Assembly: GCA_963693285.1 (NCBI GenBank)
Contig: OY848928.1
Span: 1,550,501-1,614,500, forward strand
Length of the DNA stretch: 64,000 nucleotides
Source of the DNA: Xestospongia muta
Lineage: Eukaryota > Porifera > Demospongiae > Haplosclerida > Petrosiidae
Direction of reading: 5' to 3'
Made by a program: the position numbers and the translations under genes. The notes under the pieces were generated by a model, which was not told where the DNA came from, did no database searches, and saw nothing but the letters and a program-made list of their open reading frames with translations. Below, one piece after another: positions 11,801-22,465 of this stretch; position 1 is the first letter of the stretch, and the number at the start of each line of letters is the position of its first letter.

Positions 11801-11923
11801 ATTATCTATAGTTTGATGAATCCTGACATGCAACCATCACCATCACCATCACCATCACCACCGCCACCATCACCACCACCATCACCATCACCACCACCAC
11901 CAAGTAGATGTGTTGTTTTGTGA
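2791..11923 (+). CDS. Gene A: Roc-COR GTPase with tandem death domains and CVVL CaaX tail (spliced)
   Basis: Complete gene. Coding exons: 2791-2820 (MAYRQDRNHI), 21 three-base exons 4565-8143, 8599-8623, 8893-10949, 11000-11247, 11301-11358, 11407-11762 and 11812-11923. All exon phases join cleanly (0, 0, 1, 0, 2, 0, 2), giving about 982 aa with every microexon, 961 without. Order: variable Arg/Pro-rich N-terminus, Roc GTPase, COR, Cys-rich module, death domain 1, linker, death domain 2, Pro/Ser tail, CVVL. Roco proteins are known GTPases whose COR domain dimerises; death domains recruit signalling partners. The function here, probably intracellular stress or immune signalling at a membrane, is inference. 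The start ATG lies in an exon (2776-2820) whose acceptor and GTGAGT donor are shared by all paralogues. Confidence 0.75.
2913..3148. mobile_element. MITE with long terminal inverted repeats, TA target duplication
   Basis: The ends CACTGTAAAAATTACTATG and its near reverse complement are inverted over about 65 bp each side, and TA flanks both ends (2911-2912, 3149-3150). The paralogous site in gene B (around 22552-22566) lacks the element and has a single TA. This is a non-autonomous element of about 236 bp with no coding capacity, of the kind mobilised by Tc1/mariner-like transposases (inferred from the TA duplication). It inserted in intron 2 of gene A after the A/B duplication. Confidence 0.8.
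4226..4250. repeat. (AT)n microsatellite
   Basis: Uninterrupted AT dinucleotide run in the intron before the gene A array. The gene B equivalent at 23627-23660 is longer and interrupted. Confidence 0.95.
4565..8143 (+). other. Gene A array of 21 single-codon microexons
   Basis: Tandem diverged units, each with ...TTYAG, three bases, GTAAGT. Codons by start position: 4565 CCT Pro, 4697 CGA Arg, 4788 CGA Arg, 4904 GCA Ala, 5011 TCA Ser, 5140 TCA Ser, 5254 GAT Asp, 5373 CGA Arg, 5500 CGA Arg, 5627 ATT Ile, 5762 TCT Ser, 5891 CGA Arg, 6019 CCT Pro, 6158 CCT Pro, 6282 CTT Leu, 6416 CGA Arg, 7395 CCT Pro, 7527 CGA Arg, 7684 CGA Arg, 7824 CTA Leu, 8141 TTG Leu. A 22nd unit (CCT at 8272) has lost its donor (ATAAAT). 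Introns are mostly 88-154 nt, except for a non-repeat spacer (about 6430-7370) and a hairpin-bearing stretch (7830-8100). The array lies between two exons that both meet it in phase 0, so each exon adds exactly one residue. That the sites are spliced is inference; the pattern is seen directly. Confidence 0.75.
7887..7915 (+). other. Conserved intronic hairpin in the gene A array
   Basis: Perfect 11-bp inverted repeat CTGTCTGGCAT / ATGCCAGACAG with a 7-nt loop, in the long intron between the last two intact microexons (7824, 8141). Gene B has it at 27316-27344 with one stem mismatch, and gene E has a weaker version at 63273-63299 in a similar long intron. The role is unknown; an RNA structure bridging this longer intron is possible. 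Confidence 0.6.
8599..8623 (+). CDS. Gene A 25-nt exon (SREISAEE plus split codon)
   Basis: Acceptor TATATAG at 8592-8598, 25 nt reading S-R-E-I-S-A-E-E and the first base of an Asp codon, donor GTAGGA. The paralogues have exons of identical length and phase: 28030-28054 (TRKISAEE), 39052-39076 (VKKNNAVE), 47661-47685 (TKIKSAIE), and 17186-17210 in the pseudogene. Entry in phase 0 is what makes the upstream three-base exons read as whole codons. Confidence 0.75.
8893..10949 (+). CDS. Gene A Roc-COR exon
   Basis: A single 2057-nt exon: acceptor TTTTATAG before 8893, donor GTCAGT after AAG at 10949. Positions counted from the internal Met at 8929: Walker A GAAGVGKTS at 12-20, G3 DCGGQ at 159-163, and a G4-like THGDK at 249-253. 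These are Roc GTPase signatures. A COR domain follows (about 320-570, including VLLFYPHIIGLENVVILSP and the LHLTFRTEFVPPGFFTR stretch). A Cys/His cluster (about 621-649, C-x4-C-x4-CCH...C-x6-C) is a possible zinc site. The sequence between G1 and G3 is long for a small GTPase but normal for a Roc with inserts. Retention of the downstream intron would end the protein after V-S-A-T-C-I. Confidence 0.9.
11000..11923 (+). CDS. Gene A C-terminal exons: death domain 1, linker, death domain 2, Pro/Ser tail, CVVL
   Basis: Exons 11000-11247 (death-domain-like helices, KLFELAACLEMTQ...YEWVNNKGG), 11301-11358 (linker, K-E-A-E-Y-D-P...), 11407-11762 (Ser/Pro/Thr spacer, then death domain 2 with the ILAGSLGIS and YWVLKKW motifs), 11812-11923 (tail). 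The tail is a proline/serine run encoded by CCA/TCA/CCG codons and ends R-C-V-V-L-stop; Cys codon at 11909-11911. CVVL fits a CaaX box with Leu last, which established prenyltransferase rules assign to geranylgeranylation. The low-complexity DNA is therefore probably coding here. Confidence 0.7.
11838..11902 (+). repeat. CCA/TCA trinucleotide repeat in the gene A tail exon
   Basis: Imperfect (CCATCA)n and (CCA)n tract. Read in the frame fixed by the splice junction it gives an uninterrupted Pro/Ser stretch upstream of the CaaX box. Genes B, C and D lack this expansion and have ordinary short Ser/Pro-rich tails. Confidence 0.9.
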
Positions 11924-13088
11924 ATGTGGCTCTAACGTACTATTTGAAGTGCAGTAGTATACATTGACTATATAACTAATGTATAATCTGTTAATAGTCT
12001 ACTAGTCTTGTGTACGTTGTAAGATAAGATTAAATAAATAAATAAGTAAATAAATAAATATAAATATATATATATATATTAGCTAGTTGGACACATAATG
12101 ACCATTTTAGTCAGTTTACTACAAAACTATAAGTGTATGTACTTCTTCATCAAAATTGAAGTACTTAATAAACCAGTTCAAAAATGCGCAAAGGGCTTCA
12201 TACTTTAATGTAACCTCTCAAAAGTTTGCTGTAGCAACCAATTTTCTAAATGACATAGTACAAATAATAATTGTCAATTATATCTTAAACATCAAACTGA
12301 GCCGCAGTTTTTATTTTAAAATAAAGATCTTTATTAGCTACAACAATTTGTGTGAAAGTCAATAAGTTTGCTATATAAAATCTGGAAGACAAAACATCAA
12401 GGTGACAGTAATGATCAAGCTTAAGATTTTATTTTGAAATATAGACGACAATCCTACTAGTCATGTATGGTCCAAAAATCTTGGGAGGGCAGTAAATGAT
12501 AATAATATCTTTATTGCTTTTATCTTCGTTCTGATATATGTCAGAGATTTCTTATGCTTGTGATAATAGAAAACTAATCTTCTCACTATTTTTTAAGATT
12601 GCAAACCTAATTATGTGAGATGAGTTAATATTATACAAAATTGAATTCATTTCTGTGATGGATTATACAGTCAGATTTATTTTCTTATCATACAGTTACA
12701 TTCCAAATAGACAGAAAATTACGAGATGTCAAGTATAACAACTCTACGAACTATTGAAGTGTTGTACAGAATATTTCTGTTTTGGACCACCAGTGCAGTT
12801 AGTGTCAAACAAATGGATCACAGTTTGTCTCGAGTAAGTTTGCTTGTTTTATAAAAAAGGCGTTATGCACTTTGTTCTGATCCTTATCACTCTTGTGCTA
12901 CCGACAACATTAAGAGACTAGTTCAAACCTTTAAGAAAGTTATATCTAACAGAAGGAAGGAGACAGATCAGAACAGCACACATTGTCTAACTTTCTCATG
13001 AAGTAGATCTACACCTCCACTTGTAGCTCCCTGTGAGTAAATGCTGACCATACACAATATATATACTAGATTTACTGAATCCAATCAT
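11924..13088. other. Intergenic region after gene A
   Basis: 3' flank with AATAAA-type polyadenylation hexamers from 12033 and an AT repeat near 12062-12079. At 12813-12833 an ATG followed by seven codons runs into CGA then GTAAGT, which could be a start exon of something unidentified, but nothing downstream supports it. No other gene is seen. Confidence 0.5.
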
Positions 13089-13235
13089 GTCTACTTAAAT
13101 CTGTATCTGTATCTACCCATCATACAAGCGTTGATAGCAGTGTCCTTGAGCATATGCCCTGAACAAATGACAGAGAGGAGGGGTATGTTGTCTCATTAGA
13201 ACTGCTACAGCAACGGCTGTGCCTCATGAGGTCTC

Positions 13236-14669
13236 CTATTTTTCGAAAAGACCTTCCACACGGACAGGGATAATCATTATTTCTATCAGTTTTATTGGCT
13301 GCACAATCATTTGCCTTCCTACGCTGACTTTTAATACCTTCATCACAAGATTTTCGTCACAAGGATCGATCCTGTGCAAGATCATACCATCCATCATCCT
13401 ACCCCAATTGCTTGCAAGTCTAGCTTTACTCCATCTCGCCACCTGTTCTTTCTTCCATGGCATGGCCTTTTCTTCGCTACCTCTCCAAATAACAGCTTCT
13501 TTGGTAATACATTTTAGGTGGCCAAGCCATCTAAGACGGTGTGCCATCAGTATGTCTTCAATTGGTTCCTCCATACCAAAAGTAGATCCAAGCTGTTTAG
13601 AAGTGATTCAATCTCTCCACTGTTGGTACTTTGTCACTCCGAGTATGGTCCTTACACATTGGTTATGGAATGATCTCAGTCACCTTACATGCTCAGCTTT
13701 AACTGTCCACGTTTCTGCTCCATACAACAAAACTGACATAACTACACCACAGTAAAGGGCTTTTTTGTTGGCACTGATAAGTTAGGGTTGTGAAAAATGG
13801 TTTCTTCCAGCATCCAAATGCTCTTGCAGCTTTGGCAATTCTACTTGCTATTTCTAAGGAAAGACTTTTACCATTTCTATTGAACCATTTTCCATCTGTA
13901 GTGATTCAACATCCTTGTCATCTAGATTTGCTCTCACAACCATTCCTTTAGTTTTCTCAATGTTCACCATCATCCCCCAATCTTTCACTGTGTGCACAAG
14001 CTCCATAGCTGATTGTTCCAAGGTCTCACGAGATGATGCATATGTAGCAGTATCATCAGCAAACTGGGATTCAGTCACATTCACATTACTCAGGCGTGAC
14101 TTTGCCATTCTATCTCCCACCAGTTTTCTTCCTTGCTTAAAGTTAACATTCACTCCTGCTGATGGGCATCAATTCCTCCAGTTGGCAACTACAGCACTGT
14201 AGTATGTGTTAAATAGGGTAGGGGCCAGAGTTCACCCTTGTTTTAGCCCATTCTTCACTTCAATGCTATCTGTGGATGATTTACCCGTTTGCGCATCTGC
14301 CCGCATGCCATCATGGAATGACTTTACGACTTCAAGCATAGTTGGAGGCACTCCAGTCTTTCCCATCACTTTCCACAGGGCATCCCTAGGAACTGAGTCG
14401 TACGCCTTTTTCAGATCAACAAACAAAATGAACATTACATCATCATGCTCACGAATTTTCTTCACCAGCTGCCTTTCTGCAAAAATTATGTCAGCGCACC
14501 CACAACTCCTCCTGAACCCACACTGAGAGTTTGGTAAAAAGGTTTCAGCTATAATTTGGGGCATTTCCTGGATTATTCTTGCAAATATCTTACCAACCAC
14601 ATCAAGAAGACTAATACCTCGCCAATTATCACAGGATTGTACAATCTCAGCATTCTTCCAGTCATTCAC
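13236..14669 (-). pseudogene. Reverse transcriptase relic of the LINE
   Basis: Broken frames. 14232-14669 carries the N-terminal RT part (NWRGISLLDVVGKIFARII, CGFRRSCGCADIIFAERQL, FVDLKKAYDSVPRDALW). 13854-14153 carries the FADD catalytic motif (QFADDTATYA) and the following E-K-T-K block. 13236-13574 carries the C-terminal RLRWLGHL motif. Frame changes separate them, so no active enzyme can be made. Confidence 0.85.
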
Positions 14670-15694
14670 AACCTTCCTCTCCTCCTACACTTCTCTCATT
14701 AGCTCAAGTATTCTGTCAAACAACTCAGCTTCTCCATAGGCAATTAGTTCAGGAGGAATTCCAGTCTTTCCACCCGCTTTTCCTTTCTTGAGCTTGCCAA
14801 GTGCTGTCACTAGTTCTTCTTCTGTTGGTGGATCATCAAGGTCTAATCTTGTTGGTTGTCATGTCATGCTATCCACTATGTGCTTGCAAAACTCACTAGA
14901 AATGTTTAAAATCTTTGAAAAATGTGTTTTCCATCATGATCTAACCTCTTCAGGACTCTTCATGAGCTCACCATCTTCCTTCAGTATTGCTTTTGTTCTG
15001 CTTGGTCTCCTTCCAGTATGAACCATCTGAAGCTTCCTAATGCTCTGCCATCTGGTTTGTCCATCCTTCACAGCCTACTTTCCTGCTTGTGCTGTTCTTC
15101 TTATCCACTCCTCTTTCGCCCTATCCATGGTCACTTTCACTAGTTTTTGGTGTCTATGAAACTCTTTATGGCTGGCAATGTACTTGATTAGATCATCTGA
15201 TTGCGTGTTTTGTTTTTGCCATCTATCAATGGCTGGAGGGTGTCAATGCTCTCCAAGAACCAGTCAGGTTGAGATTTCTTTGCTTGTCCTACTGTCTCCT
15301 CCCCAGCTATCAAAATACAGCTCTTTAATGTCTCTCAATTTTGCTCAGCTTTATCTCAGAGTCATGTGGTGCTGCCAATAGTTTCTCTGTCAAGTTCTCT
15401 CTGTAATCATCCCTAAAAGCTGAATTTCGCAACAGATAAGTTACAAAGGGTACAGTTGGCTTCCCTTTGTCCCTTGGTGAGAAGATGGTTTTGATCCACA
15501 ACTGACCTCTTACCATTTGAGGTCTGACCAGCATTTGGTGTCCCTTATGACTCTCACATCTGTACAAAACATTCTTTGTCCTTCTCTCCAAACTACAAAA
15601 TCAATTATGTGATGTTTCTTCATAGCAGGGTGCACCCAGGTACCTAGGTGGATCTCCTTCTTCTGAAACCATGTATTCGTGGTTGTGAACTAAT

Positions 15695-16139
15695 TTATGG
15701 CACAGAACCTAGAAACTCCTCTCCAGCCTCATTTCTTTCACTTAATCCATGTAATTCTAAAGCCTCTTGCCACAAATCACTCCCTGGATCACGTCTGCCT
15801 ACATGTGCATTGAAATCTCCTAAAAGGACAAGCACATTTGACACAGGTACTTTATCCACTGTGTTCTGAAGATCTCCAACAAATTGCTGCTTCACATGAG
15901 GAGATGCTTTAGCAGTAGGAGCATATGCTGATATCACTGTAACAAAGGTGTCTGTGTGTCTCCCTAGAGCCACATGGTATTCTTTGCCCTCTACGGGTAA
16001 GCTTTAACCTAGCTGTGACTATTCTTGAACTTACTGCCTCCCACGCCTCACCTGGTGCCCTCCATGCAGCTGTAGCCTTTTCATCAAGAACAATACCGAC
16101 ACCTTCCCTTTTGATGGCGTTCTCATGGTCACTAGGCAT
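15695..16139 (-). pseudogene. APE-type endonuclease relic of the LINE
   Basis: Two overlapping minus-strand frames: 15909-16139 (GVGIVLDEKA...) and 15695-15973 with VISAYAPT and VLLGDFNAHVG, signatures of the apurinic-like endonuclease of non-LTR elements. A frameshift around 15940-15980 separates them. Confidence 0.8.
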
Positions 16140-16641
16140 GGGTCAACCTGAGTGCAGAAAGGTATATCCTTCCTCTTGTCATATATCACTACCGAACCAC
16201 TTAGTTTCTTGAATTGCTCCTACAGACAGGCTGTACCGCAGTTTCTTGAATTGCTCCTACAGACACGCTGTACCACCTCAATTCTCTCATCAACAGGTCT
16301 AACTTGTGGTCAATTGCTTGGAGATTTGATAGAGCTTTCTGTGGTCTCCTTCTTCATATATGCTTGTCTCCTGCATTATTCACCAAAGAAAGATCTTACA
16401 TTCCATGTTGCCATCAGTAAAGCCTTCCTAGTGCAGCTTCGGGATGTTTTACTTAAGCCTTCTCTAGTCATTATCTCGTACTATCTTTACTTTAATTCGA
16501 TTCGCAGGTTTGAAATAAGTTAACCACCACATGATAGATAGTGGCAGCGGGTCAGCTTTAGCCGTAGTTTCAACTTGGGAACTGCGTTACCAGGGTTCAC
16601 CGCTAGGAGGTAGCTGACCACGAAACCCTGTCTACTTAAAT

Positions 16642-17185
16642 AATAATAAGCAAGTTACAGAAAAGAACTATCATGACAAGAAGTCTTACATCTGACTAAT
16701 AATTATACAGAGCAGTCAGATGATACTGTGCTAATCAAATGGACAAGGGTAAGCAACTATCCAATTCTACGATATATTGAAATAGTGCTTTTTCCCTCAG
16801 AACCAATTGTAATCCTCAATCAACTAGTAGATCACACAACCAATTTGTCAACATACAGATACCACAATAACATAGATGTATTATGTGTTGTTAGGATTGT
16901 ATGTGGAAGTGTTGTTTTACGCATGTTCAATTGATTGTAGATAAGACCTCATTGTACTTTAGAGTGATTCTTTACCCTGTGTTATTAATAATCTTTGATA
17001 ATCTTTTTGAGACAAACTTTAGTTATTGCTTTTCTAGCTTTCGAATTTGACTAATTGTAGTGAAACACTCAGCATCAGATCATCTAAACAATTTTAAGTT
17101 GATCATAGTTGTGATTTACATTATAAATACAACTTGTATTAACTTGTATCGTGTTTTTAAAATGTCTATTTTTTCTATTTTATAG
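16642..17185. other. Intergenic region between the LINE and the pseudogene
   Basis: AT-rich, with no gene or repeat that I recognise. It lacks the microexon units found at this position in the intact genes, so the pseudogene has lost its array and start exon, or never had them. Confidence 0.5.
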
Positions 17186-18995
17186 GCCAAAAAATTCAAT
17201 ACTGTGGAAGGTAAGGTTCTACATTAATTGAATATTAATTTTTGGTAGTTATTATTCATTAACCCTCATTACAAGAGTTATAGCAATTGCTAAATGTTGC
17301 TTTAAGTCAGCAACTACAGAGTATCATGCTACAAAATTTGACATGGAAACTGTAAAAGTTCAACATTATGAATTTGTCCTAGCTAAATGGCTACCAATTG
17401 CAAAAATAGGAAGCTTAAAAGTCACAAAATTATTTAAAAAAACAGACAGAGGATGAAAGAGTTGATTACTTCAATGTTATAAATATGACATCGTTGTTCT
17501 TTCATATTTTATAAAACTGTAATTTTCTTTGTCTTACCTTAAAAAAATTGAATATTAATTATACTTTTATAGATGTTGTATATCGAAAAGCTCTAGCTGA
17601 AGAAGAGATGGATGTAGCATATTGCTAGACTTATGTTTCTAGGAGCAGCTAGTGTTGGAAAGACAAGCCTCAAATGATTGCTTATGAAAGAGCCTAATAA
17701 CTCTCATATTAACAGTAATATTATCTCTGATATCCATTTTTGAGACCAATTTGATGAGAGTGGCAAACACTAGGTCGTGAAGATGAGGAGAAACGGATAG
17801 AAATCACAGAAGATGAGCTGACTGAAATAGCAGAATTACTGGCTGCTGCACATCAAAACAGAACTAACTTGAATGAGTTTAGTAGTAAAGTTATTGCTGC
17901 TACCAAGATTTTTCCATATTCGTGTATGCTAAAGACCTCTTCAATTTCAGAAGAAAAAGTTGAAAAATTTGAGAAATCTTATGTTCAATCTGTTCTCTCA
18001 GAAGTATTGCTCATGCTAATTCTATACCCAGGAGCTCAGCAAAAAATATTACACCACAATTATTTCTTCATGTTTAGGATTGTGACAGTCAATTTATTTT
18101 TCTAGAAATTCTCTCAGCCTTTCCAACCTCTCATACTATGTTCCTTCTCCTGTGTGATGTAATTTGGCTGTGAAATATTCATATTCATCTCACAGATTAT
18201 GATGAGAAGGGAACACTTTTAAATTATCCTCGTGTACTATGATGCATTGGTACACATGGTACACATGGCCACAAGCTACGGGCCTAACATATGACCAAAA
18301 GATACAAGAAATTTAATCATATTGCCAAGGAAAACCATTTGAAGTTCTTATTGATGATTTTCACATTGTAGATAACATGACTGCTGGGACTGGTGAAGGT
18401 GAAGATGCCAATTTCTTTAAAGTGCAAAGTGCAATACTTCATTAAGCTACAACAAGCTCATTTTCAAAACACCAATTAGCTGGGTAATCTTTCGTACACT
18501 CAAAGCGAATATTATTTTTCTGAAGAAGCTCACGCCATTGGTATAGCAGCAAATACCCAGCAATGTTGTTCCCAAAGTACTTCTTTTTCACCATGATTTA
18601 GGGGTGCTCTTGTTCTACCCTCATATTGCTGGTCTAGAAAATGTAGTGATTCTCAGTCCCAGATGGTTTGTGGGAGCTCTTAGGAAGGTGTTAACAAGGA
18701 AGAGAAGACCACAAAATGTGACTTGTGTGGGACATATTAACTGCTTGGAGAGATATTTGAAGGGTTTGATCCAGAGTCTTTGATTAATTTATTTGTTTGC
18801 TTTCGCCTTGCTGCTGAAGTAAAGACAGATCAATTTTATGATCCCAATGTAAAGCAGTACTTAGTATTGCCTTTAGTTATAGAAGCATCAATTTCATCAG
18901 GATGCTTTCAAAGAACTACCCCTTTGCATCTCACATAAAGAAATGAGTTTGTGCCACCAGGATTTTTTACTTGTTTTATTACAACAATTGCAGAG
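17186..18995 (+). pseudogene. Roc-COR pseudogene (25-nt exon plus degraded large exon)
   Basis: The 25-nt exon is intact (17186-17210; A-K-K-F-N-T-V-E plus G, donor GTAAGG). The large exon starts at 17573 after TTTTATAG. It has a one-base insertion near 17624, a P-loop in which Gly became Ser (GAASVGKTS), a stop at 17675-17677, many further indels, and stops homologous with the paralogues at about 18995 within COR. No death-domain exons follow. Similarity is closest by eye to gene D (for example VQSVLSE, CMLK). Confidence 0.85.
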
Positions 18996-19099
18996 AATTA
19001 AAACTAATTATGATGATATGGTATTTGTATATAATTTGTATATACTTATCACATTGAACAGTTATTCATTATGTACGTCTCTTCTCAGATGTCTGACCT

Positions 19100-19510
19100 G
19101 ATCATTACATTAATAGCACTGTTGTCTCCAATATCCATTCTCTGAGACGAAGATGAGGAGAAGTGGAGAGAAGTCACAGAAGAAGATGAGCTGAATGAGA
19201 TGGCAGAATTACTGGCTGCTGTACATAAAAACAGAACTAGCTTGAATGAGTTTAGTAGCAAAGTAATTGCTGCTACCAAGTTTTTCCAGATTCTCATATG
19301 CTAGAGAGCACTTCAATGTCAGAATAAAAAGTCAAAGAAACTGAGAAATCTCATGTTCAATCTGTTTTCTCAGAAGCTATTGCTCGTGCTATTTCTATAC
19401 CTATGAGCTCAGCAAGAAATATTAAATAAACCACAACCACTTCTTCATGTTTGGGTTGTTGGGGTCAAACTATATTTCTAGAAATTCTCCTAGCCTTCCT
19501 TACATCCACC
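19100..19510 (+). pseudogene. Second Roc-COR exon fragment
   Basis: Matches the first quarter of the large exon, from the segment after the P-loop (LNEMAELLAAV, FSSKVIAAT) to just past the DCGGQ region (mutated), with small indels. It abuts the promoter block of gene B. It is a separate duplication relic, because it repeats exon sequence already present in the pseudogene upstream. Confidence 0.8.
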
Positions 19511-19559
19511 CTTGGTCATTTTAATAAGCTTCATGAAATTGGTTCTCTAGATGTAGTCG

Positions 19560-19701
19560 CTGTCGTATGTAGATTAGTTATTATATTTATTAAATTTAGT
19601 AGTAGCACGTGACTTTGCAGCTATCTTTGTCGTCTAAGAAGCTCTATCTGCTAGCCAGACTCTGTTTGTTAGTTGCGAGTTCTTTTAATATTCCATAGTT
19701 G
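19560..19701 (+). promoter_or_regulatory. Gene B promoter and 5' UTR exon
   Basis: E-box CACGTG at 19606-19611 followed by sequence similar to the other first exons, ending ATAGTTG then GTAAGT at 19702. The gene A/C type of promoter is recognisable. The transcription start is not fixed. Confidence 0.5.
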
Positions 19702-22420
19702 GTAAGTTAACAGGTTATTGCAGTATGACTTCTAAATATAAACTATTAAGTATATATCAGTTATCATAATTATAAAAATAAAGTATCTAAAAATAATTAT
19801 ACATGTTGTACCATGCAATGCTTTAAGTGACCAATTAAACTGTTCCATTTATAGTTCAGGTCTTTTACATCTCCTGGGAAGATGTATAAGATCTTATACA
19901 AGTTATCATATAGTAACTAGTTTAGAAATGTTTCTATATTGTCTATCTAAATATATTAAAATAAACATTATATATACAAATTTAAAATGGTCATTAATAA
20001 AAAAAGTCTGCAATATCAAAAGAGTTAGACAAGCAAAGACTGTAATTAAAGGATTGACTTGATTAATACTGAGCCTGATGTTTAGCTCAATTTTTATGTT
20101 GATAATGAAAAGTAAATACTTTCTACTGAGCTTATATACCATCAATGAGTTTGTGTATAAATCTCTATTTAGATCAAACTAAGTAATGACCATCACTAAC
20201 AAACTAACAGAATCTCTAGCTAATATGCATAATCCTCTGTGGGACCTATAGACACATTGTTATTTTTTTCTTTTCTTAAAAGAATTTGTTGCACATAATG
20301 TGTGACAGGATATATAGCCTCAAAGTTTATACAAGTTTGTATCCCATAAAAAGATAATATAATTACTTATACAAAATGTTTATATAGTGACATTATTAGT
20401 AAGTGTTGGACAATAGCTGAATAATTAAATATCACAAGTGTAGTTGATTAATCTTTTTGAAATAAATAAGTTATCTGCATTGGTTAATGTAATTTTCAAA
20501 TAATATTGGCAATGTTTGGTAATGAACAATATACTTTAATGAGAAATCAGTACTATAGCCTATAGCAGACCATAAAGCTTAAACCTTTAAACTAATTGTC
20601 TTAATTTTGTATTAAAGTCTGGCATTCTTATACTGGTACTGTGGACACAATTATGTATAGGTTATACACAGAGATCAAGATAGCTATTTAACTTGTATAC
20701 TGATGTCTTCAGGCTAGAGGTCTCTAAATACATAGTTACTGAGACAGGGATGTATAACCAACTTATACCTAATCAGATTGTTTAATTTAAATTGCTACAT
20801 TAGTTAGATATGCTGCATGCGTGTGATGCAAGAGATCTATTGAATTATTAACTTTAGTTAATGAATATTAAATTAAGAGTATCATTTGTGACTTGATTTG
20901 CAATAAGGAGTCACTTCTCTCAAAACATTTGTGACCTTTTTGTAAATCAGGTCAGATTTGTAGTTCCATATATGGACATTTAGGTTCCTGTTTAGGTATA
21001 GTAATTGTGTAGCTTTGGTTTGTTCTTATGATAATGTACAATAGTTAGCAATGACATGCATTTTTATCAGAATTAAGTAACAATCAAACAGTTTACCAGT
21101 GAGCACATGACAATACTTGGAGTTTAATGCACCATTTATTTATGTTATTATGTATTTTTCACAAAAACAAACACATCATTAATGACTAGAGAGACAATCC
21201 ATTGGAGACAACTGTTCTTGTATGTAAGGATTGTATCAGACTTTTCTTCTATGTAATTTACATTACACAGAAACCAACTTAGTACTATTTATTATTTGTC
21301 CAACAGGAAGTCATATAGTTAATAGGTTTAGTGGGTAGGGATCAGTGTCATAATACATAACAAAGCATAGACTTCCTACCAGACAAATCTTTTCTATGCT
21401 ACTTAACCTGTATACCAATATGAAAAGGTATATAACTTAATGTAATGTAAACTTTATACTTCATTATCTAGTTATAATGAGGGAGTATACCTTTATTGCA
21501 TCTTTGGTTTGTTCATGTAATAATTTTACTCATGACAGCTATCACAGGATTAGGAAGTTAGCTTTAATTATTTTAATTATAGTAAAATAACTTAATTAGT
21601 GGAAAGGTTGTGTTCATTATATCACTTACAAGATCATTCTCTACATAAGTAGCAGCAGGTCAAAAATCTTGTGCTGTCTAAAATGGAGGCAATGCACTCT
21701 GTATACCGATGTGATATTCCTTTCTATAGCTGTTACTACTTATATGTAGAATTATATTGAAAACATTATGTTAAAAGGCATTCCTTTATCCCTTTTGATT
21801 TAGTAACACAAAGTAATTATTATTTATTTCAGAAAATGTTATGTCATCATGGACACCTACCTTCCTATAATTCCATCCATTAAGTTGCAAAACCAGCAAC
21901 CATGCCCTACATTCTCAAAAAGAATTCTTGCACAAAGCATTGTCTTTTTCATAAACGTTGGCCAATATAAGTGTTTTTACAGTTTGCTCATACCTACCAC
22001 AACGTCATGTGTTTGTTATTCCAAGCACTGGACCATTATAACTCTACAAGTATTGCCTCACTGTTTCTGACATAGTCAGAATACAACAATGTGGCCTCTG
22101 CTTTCTTTTTTAAATTCTAAAGGAAAACATTAAGAGATTTTAAAATTAATGTAACCACTTCACAGTCCAACAAACCAACTTCAGAGCCTGTGTAGGTGTT
22201 TTTACGAACAATTATTAGCCAGTAAAAAATTAAATAATTGGCTACATTTTGCAAACATTCAAACTCAAAGGAATATACTATGATTGTAGTTCTTGCATTT
22301 AGAGGCACTATAACGTACATAGCTGTAATAGCTTACTGCATCAGAGTTACCATATTATGATGATTTTAAAGTAATCTTTTCAATTATAATCTTATGTTAC
22401 TACAGTTTTATCGTTTTTAG

Positions 22421-22465
22421 AATAAGAGTATAAGTATGGCCTACAGACAAGACCATAATCATATT
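22421..22465 (+). CDS. Gene B start exon (MAYRQDHNHI)
   Basis: Acceptor TTTTTAG to 22420, ATG at 22436, donor GTGAGT at 22466, phase 0. One residue differs from gene A (His for Arg at position 7). Confidence 0.65.

Larger units (their letters stand above)
13089..16641 (-). mobile_element. RTE-like non-LTR retrotransposon, near full length, inactivated
   Basis: Flanked by the 13-bp direct repeat TGTCTACTTAAAT (13089-13101 and 16629-16641), a target-site duplication. Read on the minus strand it has a 5' untranslated part (16628 to about 16530), endonuclease and reverse transcriptase relics, and a 3' end in short ATACAG repeats at 13102-13114. About 3.5 kb with a microsatellite tail rather than poly(A) fits RTE-type elements (family knowledge; clade not proven). 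Many frameshifts and stops show it is dead. It inserted between gene A and the pseudogene copy. Confidence 0.85.

Noticed and set aside
11838..11902. CCA/TCA tract as noncoding microsatellite or His-rich protein
   Set aside because: The His reading uses another frame. The splice-defined frame gives Pro/Ser and runs into a CaaX box and stop consistent with the paralogues.
12813..12839. Start exon of another gene (ATG...CGA then GTAAGT)
   Set aside because: There is no supporting downstream exon before the LINE and no paralogue. Kept only as a remark in the intergenic entry.
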